Assembly (NCBI GenBank): GCA_033856195.1
Contig: JAWVFL010000090.1
Span: 1-64,000 of the forward strand
From: VRUE01 sp033856195
GTDB lineage: Bacteria; Actinomycetota; Thermoleophilia; Solirubrobacterales; 70-9
Direction: 5' to 3'
Length of the DNA stretch: 64,000 nucleotides
The translations under genes and the position numbers were made by a program. A model generated the notes under the pieces. The model saw only the letters and a list, made by a program, of their open reading frames with translations. It was not told where the DNA came from and made no database searches. Numbering within the stretch: the first letter of the stretch is position 1; each line of letters opens with the position of its first letter. Shown here in pieces: positions 57,139 through 64,000 of the stretch.

Positions 57139-58707
57139 CTACAGAGGAATGTTGCCGTGCTTGCGCTTGGGCTGCTCGACCCGCTTGGACTGGAGCATCC
57201 TGAGGGCCTTGATCAGCTTCGGCCGCGTCTCACGCGGCTCGATCACGTCGTCGATGTAGCCGCGCTCGGCCGCCGAGTAGGGGTTGGCGAAGTGCGCCTT
57301 GTAGTCGTCGATTAGCTTCTGGCGGCGCTCGTCCGGGGTCGGCGAAGAGGCGATGTCCTTGCGATAGATGATGTTGACCGCGCCCTCGGGGCCCATCACG
57401 GCGACCTCGGCGGTCGGCCAGGCGACGTTGTAGTCGGCCAGCATGTGCTTCGAGTTCATCACGTCGTAGGCGCCGCCGTAGGCCTTGCGGGTGACCACGG
57501 TGAGCTTGGGCACCGTCGCCTCGGTGAAGGCGTAGAGCAGCTTGGCGCCGTGGCGGATGATCCCGTTCCACTCCTGGTCGGTGCCGGGCAGGAAGCCGGG
57601 CACGTCGGTGAAGGTGACGATCGGGACGTTGTATGCGTCGCAGGTGCGGACGAAGCGCGCCGCCTTCTCGGAGGCCTCGATGTCGAGCACGCCGGCGAGG
57701 AAGGCAGGCTGGTTGCCGACGATGCCGATCGGGAAGCCGTCGAGCCGCGAGAAGCCGCAGACGATGTTCTTGGCGAAGTGCTCGTGGACCTCGAAGAACT
57801 CGCCGTCGTCGACGACACGGGAGATCACCTCGCGCATGTCGTAGGGCTTGGAGGGATCGTCGGGGACGAGCGTGTCGAGGTCATCGTCTTCGCGCTCGGG
57901 ATCGTCGGAGGGCTCGAAGCGCGGCGGCGCCTCGAGGTTGTTGGAAGGCAGGAAGCTGAGCAGGTGGCGCGCGTCCTCGAGGCAGCTCTCCTCGTCCTCG
58001 GAGGCGAAGTGGGCGACGCCCGACTTCGAGTTGTGGCTCATCGCGCCGCCCAGCTCCTCGAACTCGACCTCCTCGCCGGTCACCGTCTTGATCACTTCCG
58101 GGCCGGTGATGAACATGTGCGAGGTCTCCTTGACCATGAAGATGAAATCGGTCATCGCCGGCGAGTAGACGGCACCGCCGGCACAGGGCCCCATGATCAG
58201 GCTGATCTGCGGGATCACCCCGGAGCATTTGACGTTGCGGACGAAGACATCGCCGTAGGCGCCGAGTGAGACGACGCCCTCCTGGATCCGCGCGCCGCCG
58301 GAGTCGTTGATGCCGATCACCGGCGCCCCCACCTGGGCGGCGAGGTCCATCACCTTGCACATCTTCTCCGCCATCACCTCGCCGAGGCTGCCGCCGAAGA
58401 CGGTGAAGTCCTGCGAGAAGACGAAGACGGTGCGCCCGTCGATCGTGCCGTGGCCGGTGACGACGGCATCGCCCCAGGGCCGTTTCTTCTGCATCTCGAA
58501 GTCGTAGGTGCGATGGCGAACGAAGACGTCGAGCTCCTCGAAGGAACCGGGGTCGAGCAGCTTCTCGACCCGCTCGCGGGCGGTCATCTTGCCCTTCGCG
58601 TGCTGCTTCTCCACCGCCTCCTCAGAGGCCGAGTTGATCGCCGCGTCGCGCAGCTCGCGCAGGTAGGCGAGCTTCTCCTCGTGGGTGATCGGGTTCTTCT
58701 CGCGCAT
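57139..58707 (-). CDS. Acyl-CoA (propionyl-CoA type) carboxylase beta subunit
   Basis: 522 residues. Carboxyltransferase of biotin-dependent acyl-CoA carboxylases: KGKMTARERVEKLLDPGSFEELD, GGSLGEVMAEKMCKVMDLA, NDSGGARIQEGVVSLGAYGDVFVRN, GPCAGGAVYSPAMTDFIFMV, then the acyl half with DVPGFLPGTDQEWNGIIRHGAKLLYA and KAYGGAYDVMNSKHM. Ends KRVEQPKRKHGNIPL, typical of PccB/AccD5. With the methylmalonyl-CoA mutase at 60919 it suggests a propionyl-CoA to succinyl-CoA route. The alpha (biotin) subunit is not in the window. Confidence 0.93.
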   Translation of the reverse strand: MREKNPITHEEKLAYLRELRDAAINSASEEAVEKQHAKGKMTARERVEKLLDPGSFEELDVFVRHRTYDFEMQKKRPWGDAVVTGHGTIDGRTVFVFSQDFTVFGGSLGEVMAEKMCKVMDLAAQVGAPVIGINDSGGARIQEGVVSLGAYGDVFVRNVKCSGVIPQISLIMGPCAGGAVYSPAMTDFIFMVKETSHMFITGPEVIKTVTGEEVEFEELGGAMSHNSKSGVAHFASEDEESCLEDARHLLSFLPSNNLEAPPRFEPSDDPEREDDDLDTLVPDDPSKPYDMREVISRVVDDGEFFEVHEHFAKNIVCGFSRLDGFPIGIVGNQPAFLAGVLDIEASEKAARFVRTCDAYNVPIVTFTDVPGFLPGTDQEWNGIIRHGAKLLYAFTEATVPKLTVVTRKAYGGAYDVMNSKHMLADYNVAWPTAEVAVMGPEGAVNIIYRKDIASSPTPDERRQKLIDDYKAHFANPYSAAERGYIDDVIEPRETRPKLIKALRMLQSKRVEQPKRKHGNIPL

Positions 58708-58767
58708 CGGCGCGGGAGTCTATTTATCCACGCTGCCGGAAGATGCCGTCCGTATTTCGAGGAATGC

Positions 58768-58785
58768 GATACCTAATCAGGTATC
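58768..58785. promoter_or_regulatory. Palindromic operator candidate of the second TA pair
   Basis: GATACCTAATCAGGTATC: 7-base inverted halves around AATC, 8 bp before the GTG at 58794. Design matches the site in front of the first pair (23236-23251). Confidence 0.6.
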
Positions 58786-58793
58786 ATGCGAAT

Positions 58794-59108
58794 GTGGATT
58801 CGCTCGATGCACTGGTGCGGGATGCACGGCTCGCGGCTGGGCTCTCGCAACGTGCCCTGGCCCAGCGGGCCGGAACCTCGCAGCCCGCGATCGCCCGCTA
58901 CGAGCGCGGCGTCGCAACGCCCTCCTGGGAAACGCTGCAACGGCTACTGGCAGCGTGCGGGCAGCGCCTTCGGCTCAGCACCGAGGTGGTTGCCGATGCA
59001 CACGACATCGAGCTGGCCGCGCAGCTGCTGGAGCTCACACCTTTGCAGCGCCTTCGTGCCCTCTCAAGCTACGCCCGCCTGCGCGAGCTGACATCGGAGC
59101 GAACATGA
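58794..59108 (+). CDS. HTH (Xre-family) antitoxin-like protein
   Basis: 104 residues from GTG 58794, chosen because the longer frame (from 58743) would read through the operator. HTH: LVRDARLAAGLSQRALAQRAGTSQPAIARYERGVATPSWETLQRLLAACG. The C-terminal ~45 residues are helical. Its stop overlaps the nucleotidyltransferase start (ATGA), making a TA operon with antitoxin first, the reverse of the pair at 23261-24477. Confidence 0.75.
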   Translation: MDSLDALVRDARLAAGLSQRALAQRAGTSQPAIARYERGVATPSWETLQRLLAACGQRLRLSTEVVADAHDIELAAQLLELTPLQRLRALSSYARLRELTSERT

Positions 59109-59599
59109 CCGAACTCGACCCAGAGCGACTGCTGCGCACTCTCGTTGAGCACAAGGTCGAGTTCTGCGTGATCGGCGCGGTGGCCGCCTGGCTACAGGGA
59201 AGTCCGGCGGTCACGCTCGACCTCGACGTAATGCCGCGACGCGACCTCGACAACGCCGAACGGCTCGCCGCAGCACTCAACTCGCTCAGCGCCCGCGCCC
59301 TGGGCAGCAAGACCCCGTTGGAACTGGAGGGCCCCGACTTCCTCGGCTGGCAGACGCAGCGGTTTGACACCGGAGCAGGTCCGCTTGATGTCGTCCCGCA
59401 CGCCGCCGCTATCGGCGGGTTCGAAGATGTCGCAACGATCGAGCTTGCCTTGGGGGATCTCTCGGTGCGAGTGATCACGATCGACGAGGTGATCGCCTCG
59501 AAGGAGGAGCTCGGCCGACCCAAGGACACCGCCGCGCTGCCAGCGCTGTACGCAACGCGCGAGGCGCTGCGACGACACCGCAGGAAATCAGTGGGCTGA
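59105..59599 (+). CDS. Nucleotidyltransferase-like toxin of the second TA pair
   Basis: 164 residues. LVEHKVEFCVIGAVAAWLQGSPAVTLDLDVMPRRDLDNAERLAAAL shows the GA/GG...G...T.DLD(V/L) nucleotidyltransferase core (two Asp in DLD). VRVITIDEVIASKEELGRPKDTAALPAL is the usual end block of this DUF1814/NTase group. Overlaps the HTH gene by four bases. Confidence 0.72.
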   Translation: MTELDPERLLRTLVEHKVEFCVIGAVAAWLQGSPAVTLDLDVMPRRDLDNAERLAAALNSLSARALGSKTPLELEGPDFLGWQTQRFDTGAGPLDVVPHAAAIGGFEDVATIELALGDLSVRVITIDEVIASKEELGRPKDTAALPALYATREALRRHRRKSVG

Positions 59600-59604
59600 C
59601 GACC

Positions 59605-59820
59605 TCAGGCGTTGCCGAACGGCTGCTTCTGGGGTTCGGCGAGCTGGTCGAGGACGCGCTCGAGGTCGGCCTCGGCGAAACCGGACTGCTCGCTGGCGCG
59701 CAGCTGAACCCGCGTTCCAAAGCCCTTCTCGGCCATCGTCACCTCGACGCCTTCGACGTCGGCGACCAGCTCCGCCAGCTCGGGCTCGGACTTCATCAGC
59801 GTCCGCGCGACCTCAATCAT
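59605..59820 (-). CDS. Small hypothetical protein, 71 residues
   Basis: From Met 59820: MIEVARTLMKSEPELAELVADVEGVEVTMAEKGFGTRVQLRASEQSGFAEADLERVLDQLAEPQKQPFGNA. Helix, two strands, helix. Not recognised; the coding frame is plausible in GC pattern. Convergent with the TA operon (5 bp between stops). Palindrome copy C lies 80 bp upstream. Confidence 0.5.
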   Translation of the reverse strand: MIEVARTLMKSEPELAELVADVEGVEVTMAEKGFGTRVQLRASEQSGFAEADLERVLDQLAEPQKQPFGNA

Positions 59821-59899
59821 GCGGCCCGCTTCCACCCCCGCACGGGGGTTCCTCCCCACCCTGGACGCTTGGGCGAGTCCGTTCAGGGGGCGAGGGTGC

Positions 59900-59947
59900 G
59901 CGCATCCGACATTAACCCCGCTCAGGTGTGGTCAATGTCGGATGCGC
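59900..59947 (+). repeat. GCATCCGACAT palindrome, copy C (5' border of DUF559 gene)
   Basis: Arms 59900-59917 and 59930-59947 (18 bp, one mismatch), loop CCGCTCAGGTGT. The right arm contains the ATG (59935) and codons MSDAR of the DUF559 gene. Its loop is the exact reverse complement of the copy D loop, so C and D are in inverted orientation. Confidence 0.92.
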
Positions 59948-60861
59948 GTAACTACGAGCGGAGTAGGCGAGCCTGGGAGCTGGCGGGGCGGCAGCATGGA
60001 GTGGTTGCGCGGCGGCAGTTGCTGATGCTGGGGTTCAGCAGGAGGGCGATCGAGCATCGGGTCGAACGTGGTCGGCTGCATGTCGTGGCCCATGGCGTCT
60101 ACGCGGTGGGGTGGCCGAAGCTCACGCAGAAGCAGCGCTGGATGGCAGCCGTCCTAGCGTGCCAGGACGACGCGGCCTTGAGCCACCGCAGTGCCGCCGC
60201 TCTATGGGGGATTGGGACCGAGAAGCCGGATGTGATCGACGTCAGCGTGAGGCGTCGCTGCGAACTGAGGCGGCCGGGCCTGCGCGTTCGAGGCCGCCCG
60301 AGCTTGTCCGCTGAGGACATCGTGATTCGAGAGGGCATCCCGGTGACGGCCCTGGTGCTCACGCTGGTCGACCTTGCCACCAAACTTGGCCCCCTTGGCA
60401 TCGAGCGATCGGTCAACGAGGCGGACAAGCGAGACCTCATCGACCCTGAGGCTCTGCGATCAGCCCTTGACGGCTACGCCGGTGAGCCTGGTGTGAAGAT
60501 CCTGCGCAGGGTCCTCGACAAGCGTACGTTCAGGTTGTCCGACTCAGATCTCGAGATCCTCTTTCGCCCGATCGCGGCGGCTGCCGGTCTCCCTCCCCCA
60601 CTCACCAAACAGGTCGTCAATGGCTTTGAAGTCGACTTCTTCTTCCCCGCTCTGGGACTGGTCGTCGAGACCGACGGCTTGCGTTATCACCGAACGCCTT
60701 CGACTCAGATGCGAGATGCCCGCCGCGATCGCGCCCACGCCCTCGCCGGGATGACCCCACTCCGCTTCGCTCACTACGAGATCAAGCACGAGCGCGCCCG
60801 GGTCCAAGCGGAACTCAAGCGGGCACGGCTGACACCCGCATCCGACATCGACCACACCTGA
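59935..60861 (+). CDS. DUF559/VSR-like endonuclease-fold protein with AbiEi-like HTH
   Basis: 308 residues. N-terminus (~12-58, WELAGRQHGVVARRQLLMLGFSRRAIEHRVERGRLHVVAHGVYAVG) is the winged-helix found in AbiEi-type antitoxins and many stand-alone actinobacterial proteins. C-terminus (~215-290) is a DUF559/VSR-like PD-(D/E)xK fold: GFEVDFFFPALGLVVETDGLRYH (Asp234, Glu245, Asp247, His252) then QMRDARRDRAHALAGMTPLRF. Related Vsr proteins nick mismatched DNA; the activity of this group is unknown. The start codon lies in palindrome copy C and the last residues (PASDIDHT and TGA) in copy D. No AbiEii partner adjoins. Confidence 0.8.
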   Translation: MSDARNYERSRRAWELAGRQHGVVARRQLLMLGFSRRAIEHRVERGRLHVVAHGVYAVGWPKLTQKQRWMAAVLACQDDAALSHRSAAALWGIGTEKPDVIDVSVRRRCELRRPGLRVRGRPSLSAEDIVIREGIPVTALVLTLVDLATKLGPLGIERSVNEADKRDLIDPEALRSALDGYAGEPGVKILRRVLDKRTFRLSDSDLEILFRPIAAAAGLPPPLTKQVVNGFEVDFFFPALGLVVETDGLRYHRTPSTQMRDARRDRAHALAGMTPLRFAHYEIKHERARVQAELKRARLTPASDIDHT

Positions 60862-60882
60862 GCGGGGTCGATGTCGGATGCG
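60837..60882 (-). repeat. GCATCCGACAT palindrome, copy D (3' border of DUF559 gene)
   Basis: Arms 60837-60853 and 60866-60882 (17 bp, perfect), loop ACACCTGAGCGG. Relative to the other copies both arms changed together (ATTGACC to ATCGACC and GGTCAAT to GGTCGAT), keeping the pairing. Supplies ASDIDHT and the TGA of the DUF559 gene; also lies 36 bp past the mutase stop. Confidence 0.92.
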
Positions 60883-60918
60883 CGTGTCTGGGCCGGCGGA
60901 GCCGGCTCTCGGAGACGG

Positions 60919-62544
60919 TTAGAAGAAGGCGCCGCCCTTGTATTCGCCGAAGACGTCGCGCATTGCGCCGCAGACCTCGCCGATCGAGGCGTCGGCGGCC
61001 AGGGCGGCGCGGATCGGATGCAGCAGGTTGCCCTCGCCGCGGGCGACGTCGCGGAGCGCCTCCAGTTTCGCCTCGACCGCAGCCTGGTCGCGGCGCTCCT
61101 TGAAGGCCTTCAGCCGGGTCAGCTGGCTCCGCTCGGCCTCGGGGTCGACGCGGAGGATGTCGACGTCGTCGACCTGGTCGGTGACGTACTTGTTGACGCC
61201 GACGATGATGTCCTGGCCGCTCTTGTAGCGCTCGTGGTAGGAGTGAGCCGACTCCTCGATCTCGCGCTGCATGAACTCCAGCGCCTCGACCGAGCCGCCC
61301 AGCTCTTCGACCTTCTCCATCAGCTCCCAGGAGCGCGCTTCGACCTCGTCGGTGAGCGACTCGACGAAGTAGGAGCCGGCGAAGGGGTCGACCGTGTCGG
61401 CGGCGCCCGACTCGTGGGCGAGCACCTGCTGGGTGCGCAGCGCGATCCGCGCCGAGCGCTCGGTCGGCAGCGCCAGCGCCTCGTCGAAGCCGTTGGTGTG
61501 CAGGCTCTGAGTGCCGCCGCAGACGGCGGCGAAGCCCTGCAGGGCGACGCGGATGATGTTGACCTCGGGCTGCTGGGCCTGCAGCGTCACACCGCCGGTC
61601 TGGGTGTGGAAGCGGATCTTCATCGAGTTCGGGTCCTTAGCTCCGAAGCGCTCCTCGACGATCTTCGCCCACATCCGCCGCACCGCGCGGAACTTGGCGA
61701 TCTCCTGGAAGACGTTGTTGTGGCCATTGAAGAAGAAGGCCAGCCGGGGGGCGAACTCGTCGATCTTGAGGCCGCGCTCGAGCGCGGCCTCGACGTAGGC
61801 GATCGCGTTGGAGAGCGTGAATGCCACCTCCTGCACGGCGGAGCAGCCCTTCTCGCGGATGTGGTAGCCGGAGATCGAGATCGTGTTCCACTTCGGCACG
61901 TTCTCGCGGCAGTACTCGAAGATGTCGGTGGTGAGGCGCATCGTCGGCACCGGCGGATAGATGTAGTTGCCGCGCGCCATGTACTCCTTGAGCACGTCGT
62001 TCTGGACCGTGCCGCGAAGCTTCTCGGAGGGGACGCCCTGTTCCTCGCCGACCAGCTCATAAAGCAGAAGCAGGATCGCCGCTGGCGCGTTGATCGTCAT
62101 CGAGGTCGAGACGCTGTCGAGGGGGATCTGGTCGAAGCAGATCCGCATGTCCTCGATCGTGTCGATCGGGACGCCCGTGCGGCCGACCTCGCCATTGCAG
62201 AGCGGGTCGTCGGAGTCGCGGCCGAGCTGGGTCGGCAGGTCGAAGGCCATCGAGAGCCCGGTCGAGCCGTGCTCGATCAAATAGCGGTAGCGCTCGTTGG
62301 TGTCCTCGGGCGTGGCGAAGCCGGCGTACTGGCGCATCGTCCAGAGCCGGTCGCGGTACATCCCCTCGTGGATCCCGCGCGTGAAGGGCGGCGCCCCTGG
62401 CTCCCCGAGGCGCTCCTCGAGGCCTGGCGCCACGTCGTCGGCGTCATAGACGCGCTCTATCTCGATGCCGGAATCGGTGAAGACGCGCTCGTCATCCGGC
62501 CCGACCACGGGAGCGATCGTGCGGTGGGTCTCTTCGGTAGCCAT
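60919..62544 (-). CDS. Methylmalonyl-CoA mutase, large-subunit catalytic domain
   Basis: 541 residues: FTRGIHEGMYRDRLWTMRQYAGFATPEDTNERYRYLIEHGSTGLSMAFDLPTQLGRDSDDP and SISGYHIREKGCSAVQEVAFTL are diagnostic of the TIM-barrel substrate domain. The C-terminal B12-binding domain (DxHxxG) is absent, so a separate small subunit must bring cobalamin, as in HCM/ICM-type or archaeal-type split mutases. Acyl-CoA could be methylmalonyl, isobutyryl or similar; the carboxylase at 57139 favours methylmalonyl-CoA. Confidence 0.92.
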   Translation of the reverse strand: MATEETHRTIAPVVGPDDERVFTDSGIEIERVYDADDVAPGLEERLGEPGAPPFTRGIHEGMYRDRLWTMRQYAGFATPEDTNERYRYLIEHGSTGLSMAFDLPTQLGRDSDDPLCNGEVGRTGVPIDTIEDMRICFDQIPLDSVSTSMTINAPAAILLLLYELVGEEQGVPSEKLRGTVQNDVLKEYMARGNYIYPPVPTMRLTTDIFEYCRENVPKWNTISISGYHIREKGCSAVQEVAFTLSNAIAYVEAALERGLKIDEFAPRLAFFFNGHNNVFQEIAKFRAVRRMWAKIVEERFGAKDPNSMKIRFHTQTGGVTLQAQQPEVNIIRVALQGFAAVCGGTQSLHTNGFDEALALPTERSARIALRTQQVLAHESGAADTVDPFAGSYFVESLTDEVEARSWELMEKVEELGGSVEALEFMQREIEESAHSYHERYKSGQDIIVGVNKYVTDQVDDVDILRVDPEAERSQLTRLKAFKERRDQAAVEAKLEALRDVARGEGNLLHPIRAALAADASIGEVCGAMRDVFGEYKGGAFF

Positions 62545-62757
62545 GTCAACAGGATATGTGGGAGCGGAGCATCGCGGCCAAGCACCGGCACTGCCGCGAC
62601 GCCAGCCTCCGGTCTAGTTTGCTCAATTATTTAAGTTGCATTTGCGTGTTCCCTTCTGTACCTTCGCCCGTACCGGAGAGGCAAGTAAACGGTTCCGGAT
62701 CGTGGACTCAAAGCGCGCATGGCGCCGAGCCATGCAGGAGGGGAAGGGGAGAGGGAG

Positions 62758-64000
62758 ATGTCGCAGCTGGCCAGTCGCAGGGCTCCGCAACTTCTGCCGC
62801 CGTTCTGGCCGATCGACGACCAGCACGGCGTCGGCCACGTACGGCTGGAGGGCGAGCCCCCGACCAACGCCGCGGAGGTGATGCCGCTGCTGCTCCATCT
62901 CGCCGCCCAGAGCGACGCGATGCGCAGCCTGCAGAGCGCCGAGGGTGAGGCCCTCTCCGAGAGCGCGGCCTCGGTACTGCGCGGTGAGATGGCCGAAACG
63001 ATGCGTGAGCTGGCCGACCTGATCGACAGCGAGAGCGCCGAGACGGTCCGCCTGCGGGCGAAGGGGCTTGCCGGTGGGATCGAGCACCGCGAGATGACGC
63101 TCGAGATCGCCGGCAGCGGCCCGCCGCCGGCCCTGGAGATCGTTTGCGGGCCGCTCTGCACCTGGCGGATGAAGACGCGCGTCGGGCTGCACTCCTTCCT
63201 CGCCGCCGCCCGCGACGAGCCCCAGCAGAAGCTGCTCGACGAACTCGACGCCTCGCTCGAGCAGGCCCTGGCCTCGGTCGAAGCCGAAATCGGCGCGAGT
63301 GGCATGGGCGTTCCCTTCAAGCTGCCGATGAACGTCACCAACCTGCTTATCTCAGCGGGGGAGGCGGCCGGCCACCCCAAGCACTTCGCCTACTTCATGC
63401 CCGAGGACGAATGGGTCGACGGGCTGCCGATCGAGGAACAGCGGACCCTCTACATGCGCAACGTCCACCTCGCGCGTTACTCGGAGATCACGATCCCGCT
63501 CGCGGAAACGCTGCTGAGCGGGCCGATGCGGGCCGCCGACGCGCCGGTCTCCGAGACGCTGATGCCGTGGATCCGCGGCCACGACCACGGCCACAACGTC
63601 GTCGTGCCGGCGACTTGCTACGAAGACTGGATGGAGACGCTGGGGATCGAGCCGTTCATGGCGCTGCAGGAGGGGGTCGCCGACGTCTACGGCTTCCTGA
63701 TGACGATCTCCGACGCCTGGCTGGGGGTCACCGGGGTCAGCCGCCTCGACATGTGCGCCACCCACATCGCCGAGCTGCTGCACTACATGCGACGCGGGCC
63801 CAAGTACTACGGCGACCCCGGCGCGGCCTACGTCGAACTCAGCTTCCTCGCCGAGAACCACTTCGTCGAGATCGACGAGGCCGGGCGGATCACCTGGAAC
63901 GAGGAGGACTTCTGCCGCGGCATGGCCGCCCTCGCCAGCGCCCTCACCGACGCAACCGTCGGCGCCCCCGACGAGCGCGGCTCCGAAGCCCTCCTGGCCC
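62758..64000 (+). CDS. Unrecognised large protein with HDHGHN motif (cut by right edge)
   Basis: 414 residues visible from ATG 62758 (GGGAG upstream), open to the window end. Mostly helical, acidic. Distinctive segment PWIRGHDHGHNVVVPATCYEDWMETLGIEPFMALQEGVADVYGFL: an HxxxH pair with a downstream E-x3-D spacing that could bind a metal, as in some zinc-dependent hydrolases, but without HExxH. I cannot name the family. The 62545-62757 gap before it is AT-rich around 62620-62650 and likely carries its promoter and that of the divergent mutase gene. Confidence 0.6.
   Translation, partial: MSQLASRRAPQLLPPFWPIDDQHGVGHVRLEGEPPTNAAEVMPLLLHLAAQSDAMRSLQSAEGEALSESAASVLRGEMAETMRELADLIDSESAETVRLRAKGLAGGIEHREMTLEIAGSGPPPALEIVCGPLCTWRMKTRVGLHSFLAAARDEPQQKLLDELDASLEQALASVEAEIGASGMGVPFKLPMNVTNLLISAGEAAGHPKHFAYFMPEDEWVDGLPIEEQRTLYMRNVHLARYSEITIPLAETLLSGPMRAADAPVSETLMPWIRGHDHGHNVVVPATCYEDWMETLGIEPFMALQEGVADVYGFLMTISDAWLGVTGVSRLDMCATHIAELLHYMRRGPKYYGDPGAAYVELSFLAENHFVEIDEAGRITWNEEDFCRGMAALASALTDATVGAPDERGSEALLA

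Noticed and set aside
59935..60861. AbiE abortive-infection toxin-antitoxin system
   Set aside because: The N-terminal helix-turn-helix resembles AbiEi, but the C-terminus is DUF559-like and no AbiEii nucleotidyltransferase is adjacent (the pair at 58794-59599 is a separate operon).
60871..62634. MSDAR-starting plus-strand frame after palindrome copy D
   Set aside because: It starts in the palindrome like the DUF559 gene but is entirely antisense to the methylmalonyl-CoA mutase gene and has shadow composition.
62620..62757. Possible riboswitch before the last gene
   Set aside because: The leader is AT-rich then GC-rich but shows no conserved riboswitch blocks that I can recognise.

Overview
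The window is a 64 kb piece of a high-GC bacterial chromosome, almost fully coding. The gene content points to a deep-branching actinobacterium of the Thermoleophilia/Solirubrobacterales type. The pointers are a decaprenyl-phosphate phosphoribosyltransferase-like UbiA protein, a fused E2-E1 2-oxoglutarate dehydrogenase, a tandem ThyX protein, a c-di-AMP riboswitch in front of a cell-wall peptidase, and secreted proteins with a conserved leader and ten-residue repeats. The taxonomic placement is inference from memory of these families; nothing was searched.

Layout. 1-10889: complex I operon from nuoF (truncated by the window edge) to nuoN, with most junctions overlapping by 1-4 bases; a small nickel-binding-type gene on the opposite strand splits nuoI from nuoJ. 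11041-19134: AEC transporter, Mrr-type nuclease with coiled-coil front, VOC protein, tandem ThyX, membrane proteins, CBS protein, small hypotheticals and a broken PIN toxin. 19140-28643: flippase-like membrane protein, sulfotransferase, RibD-like reductase, acyl-CoA dehydrogenase, a nucleotidyltransferase/HTH toxin-antitoxin pair, two repeat-bearing secreted proteins, an APH-like kinase and a two-component system. 28658-35853: DEAD-box helicase, quinone oxidoreductase, PfkB kinase, citrate synthase, small conserved proteins, UbiA. 36000-48573: FAD-linked oxidase, two-domain reductase, 2-oxoglutarate dehydrogenase fusion, aconitase, remains of a MerR-type pair, SDR. 48705-56647: riboswitch plus NlpC/P60-like protein, a polyamine-type ABC operon and four TetR regulators. 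57139-64000: acyl-CoA carboxylase beta subunit, a second HTH/nucleotidyltransferase pair, a DUF559 nuclease-like gene bracketed by palindromes, methylmalonyl-CoA mutase, and a gene cut by the right edge.

Metabolic picture. NADH dehydrogenase, citrate synthase, aconitase and the 2-oxoglutarate dehydrogenase fusion support aerobic TCA-cycle respiration. Acyl-CoA dehydrogenase, propionyl-type carboxylase and methylmalonyl-CoA mutase would feed odd-chain or branched acyl-CoA into succinyl-CoA.

The strongest unexplained signal is repeat structure. (1) A ~48-bp palindrome occurs four times (35949, 47217, 59900, 60837). Two inverted copies bracket the DUF559 gene, so that one supplies its start codon and the other its last codons and stop. 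(2) A stem-loop family with constant outer ends (GCGGGTCCTGTC ... CCACCC) but different, internally complementary arms occurs four times, once in frame inside the 2-oxoglutarate dehydrogenase linker. (3) Further long perfect inverted repeats lie over gene 3' ends or are read through in frame in nuoG and nuoJ. These deserve a genome-wide look.
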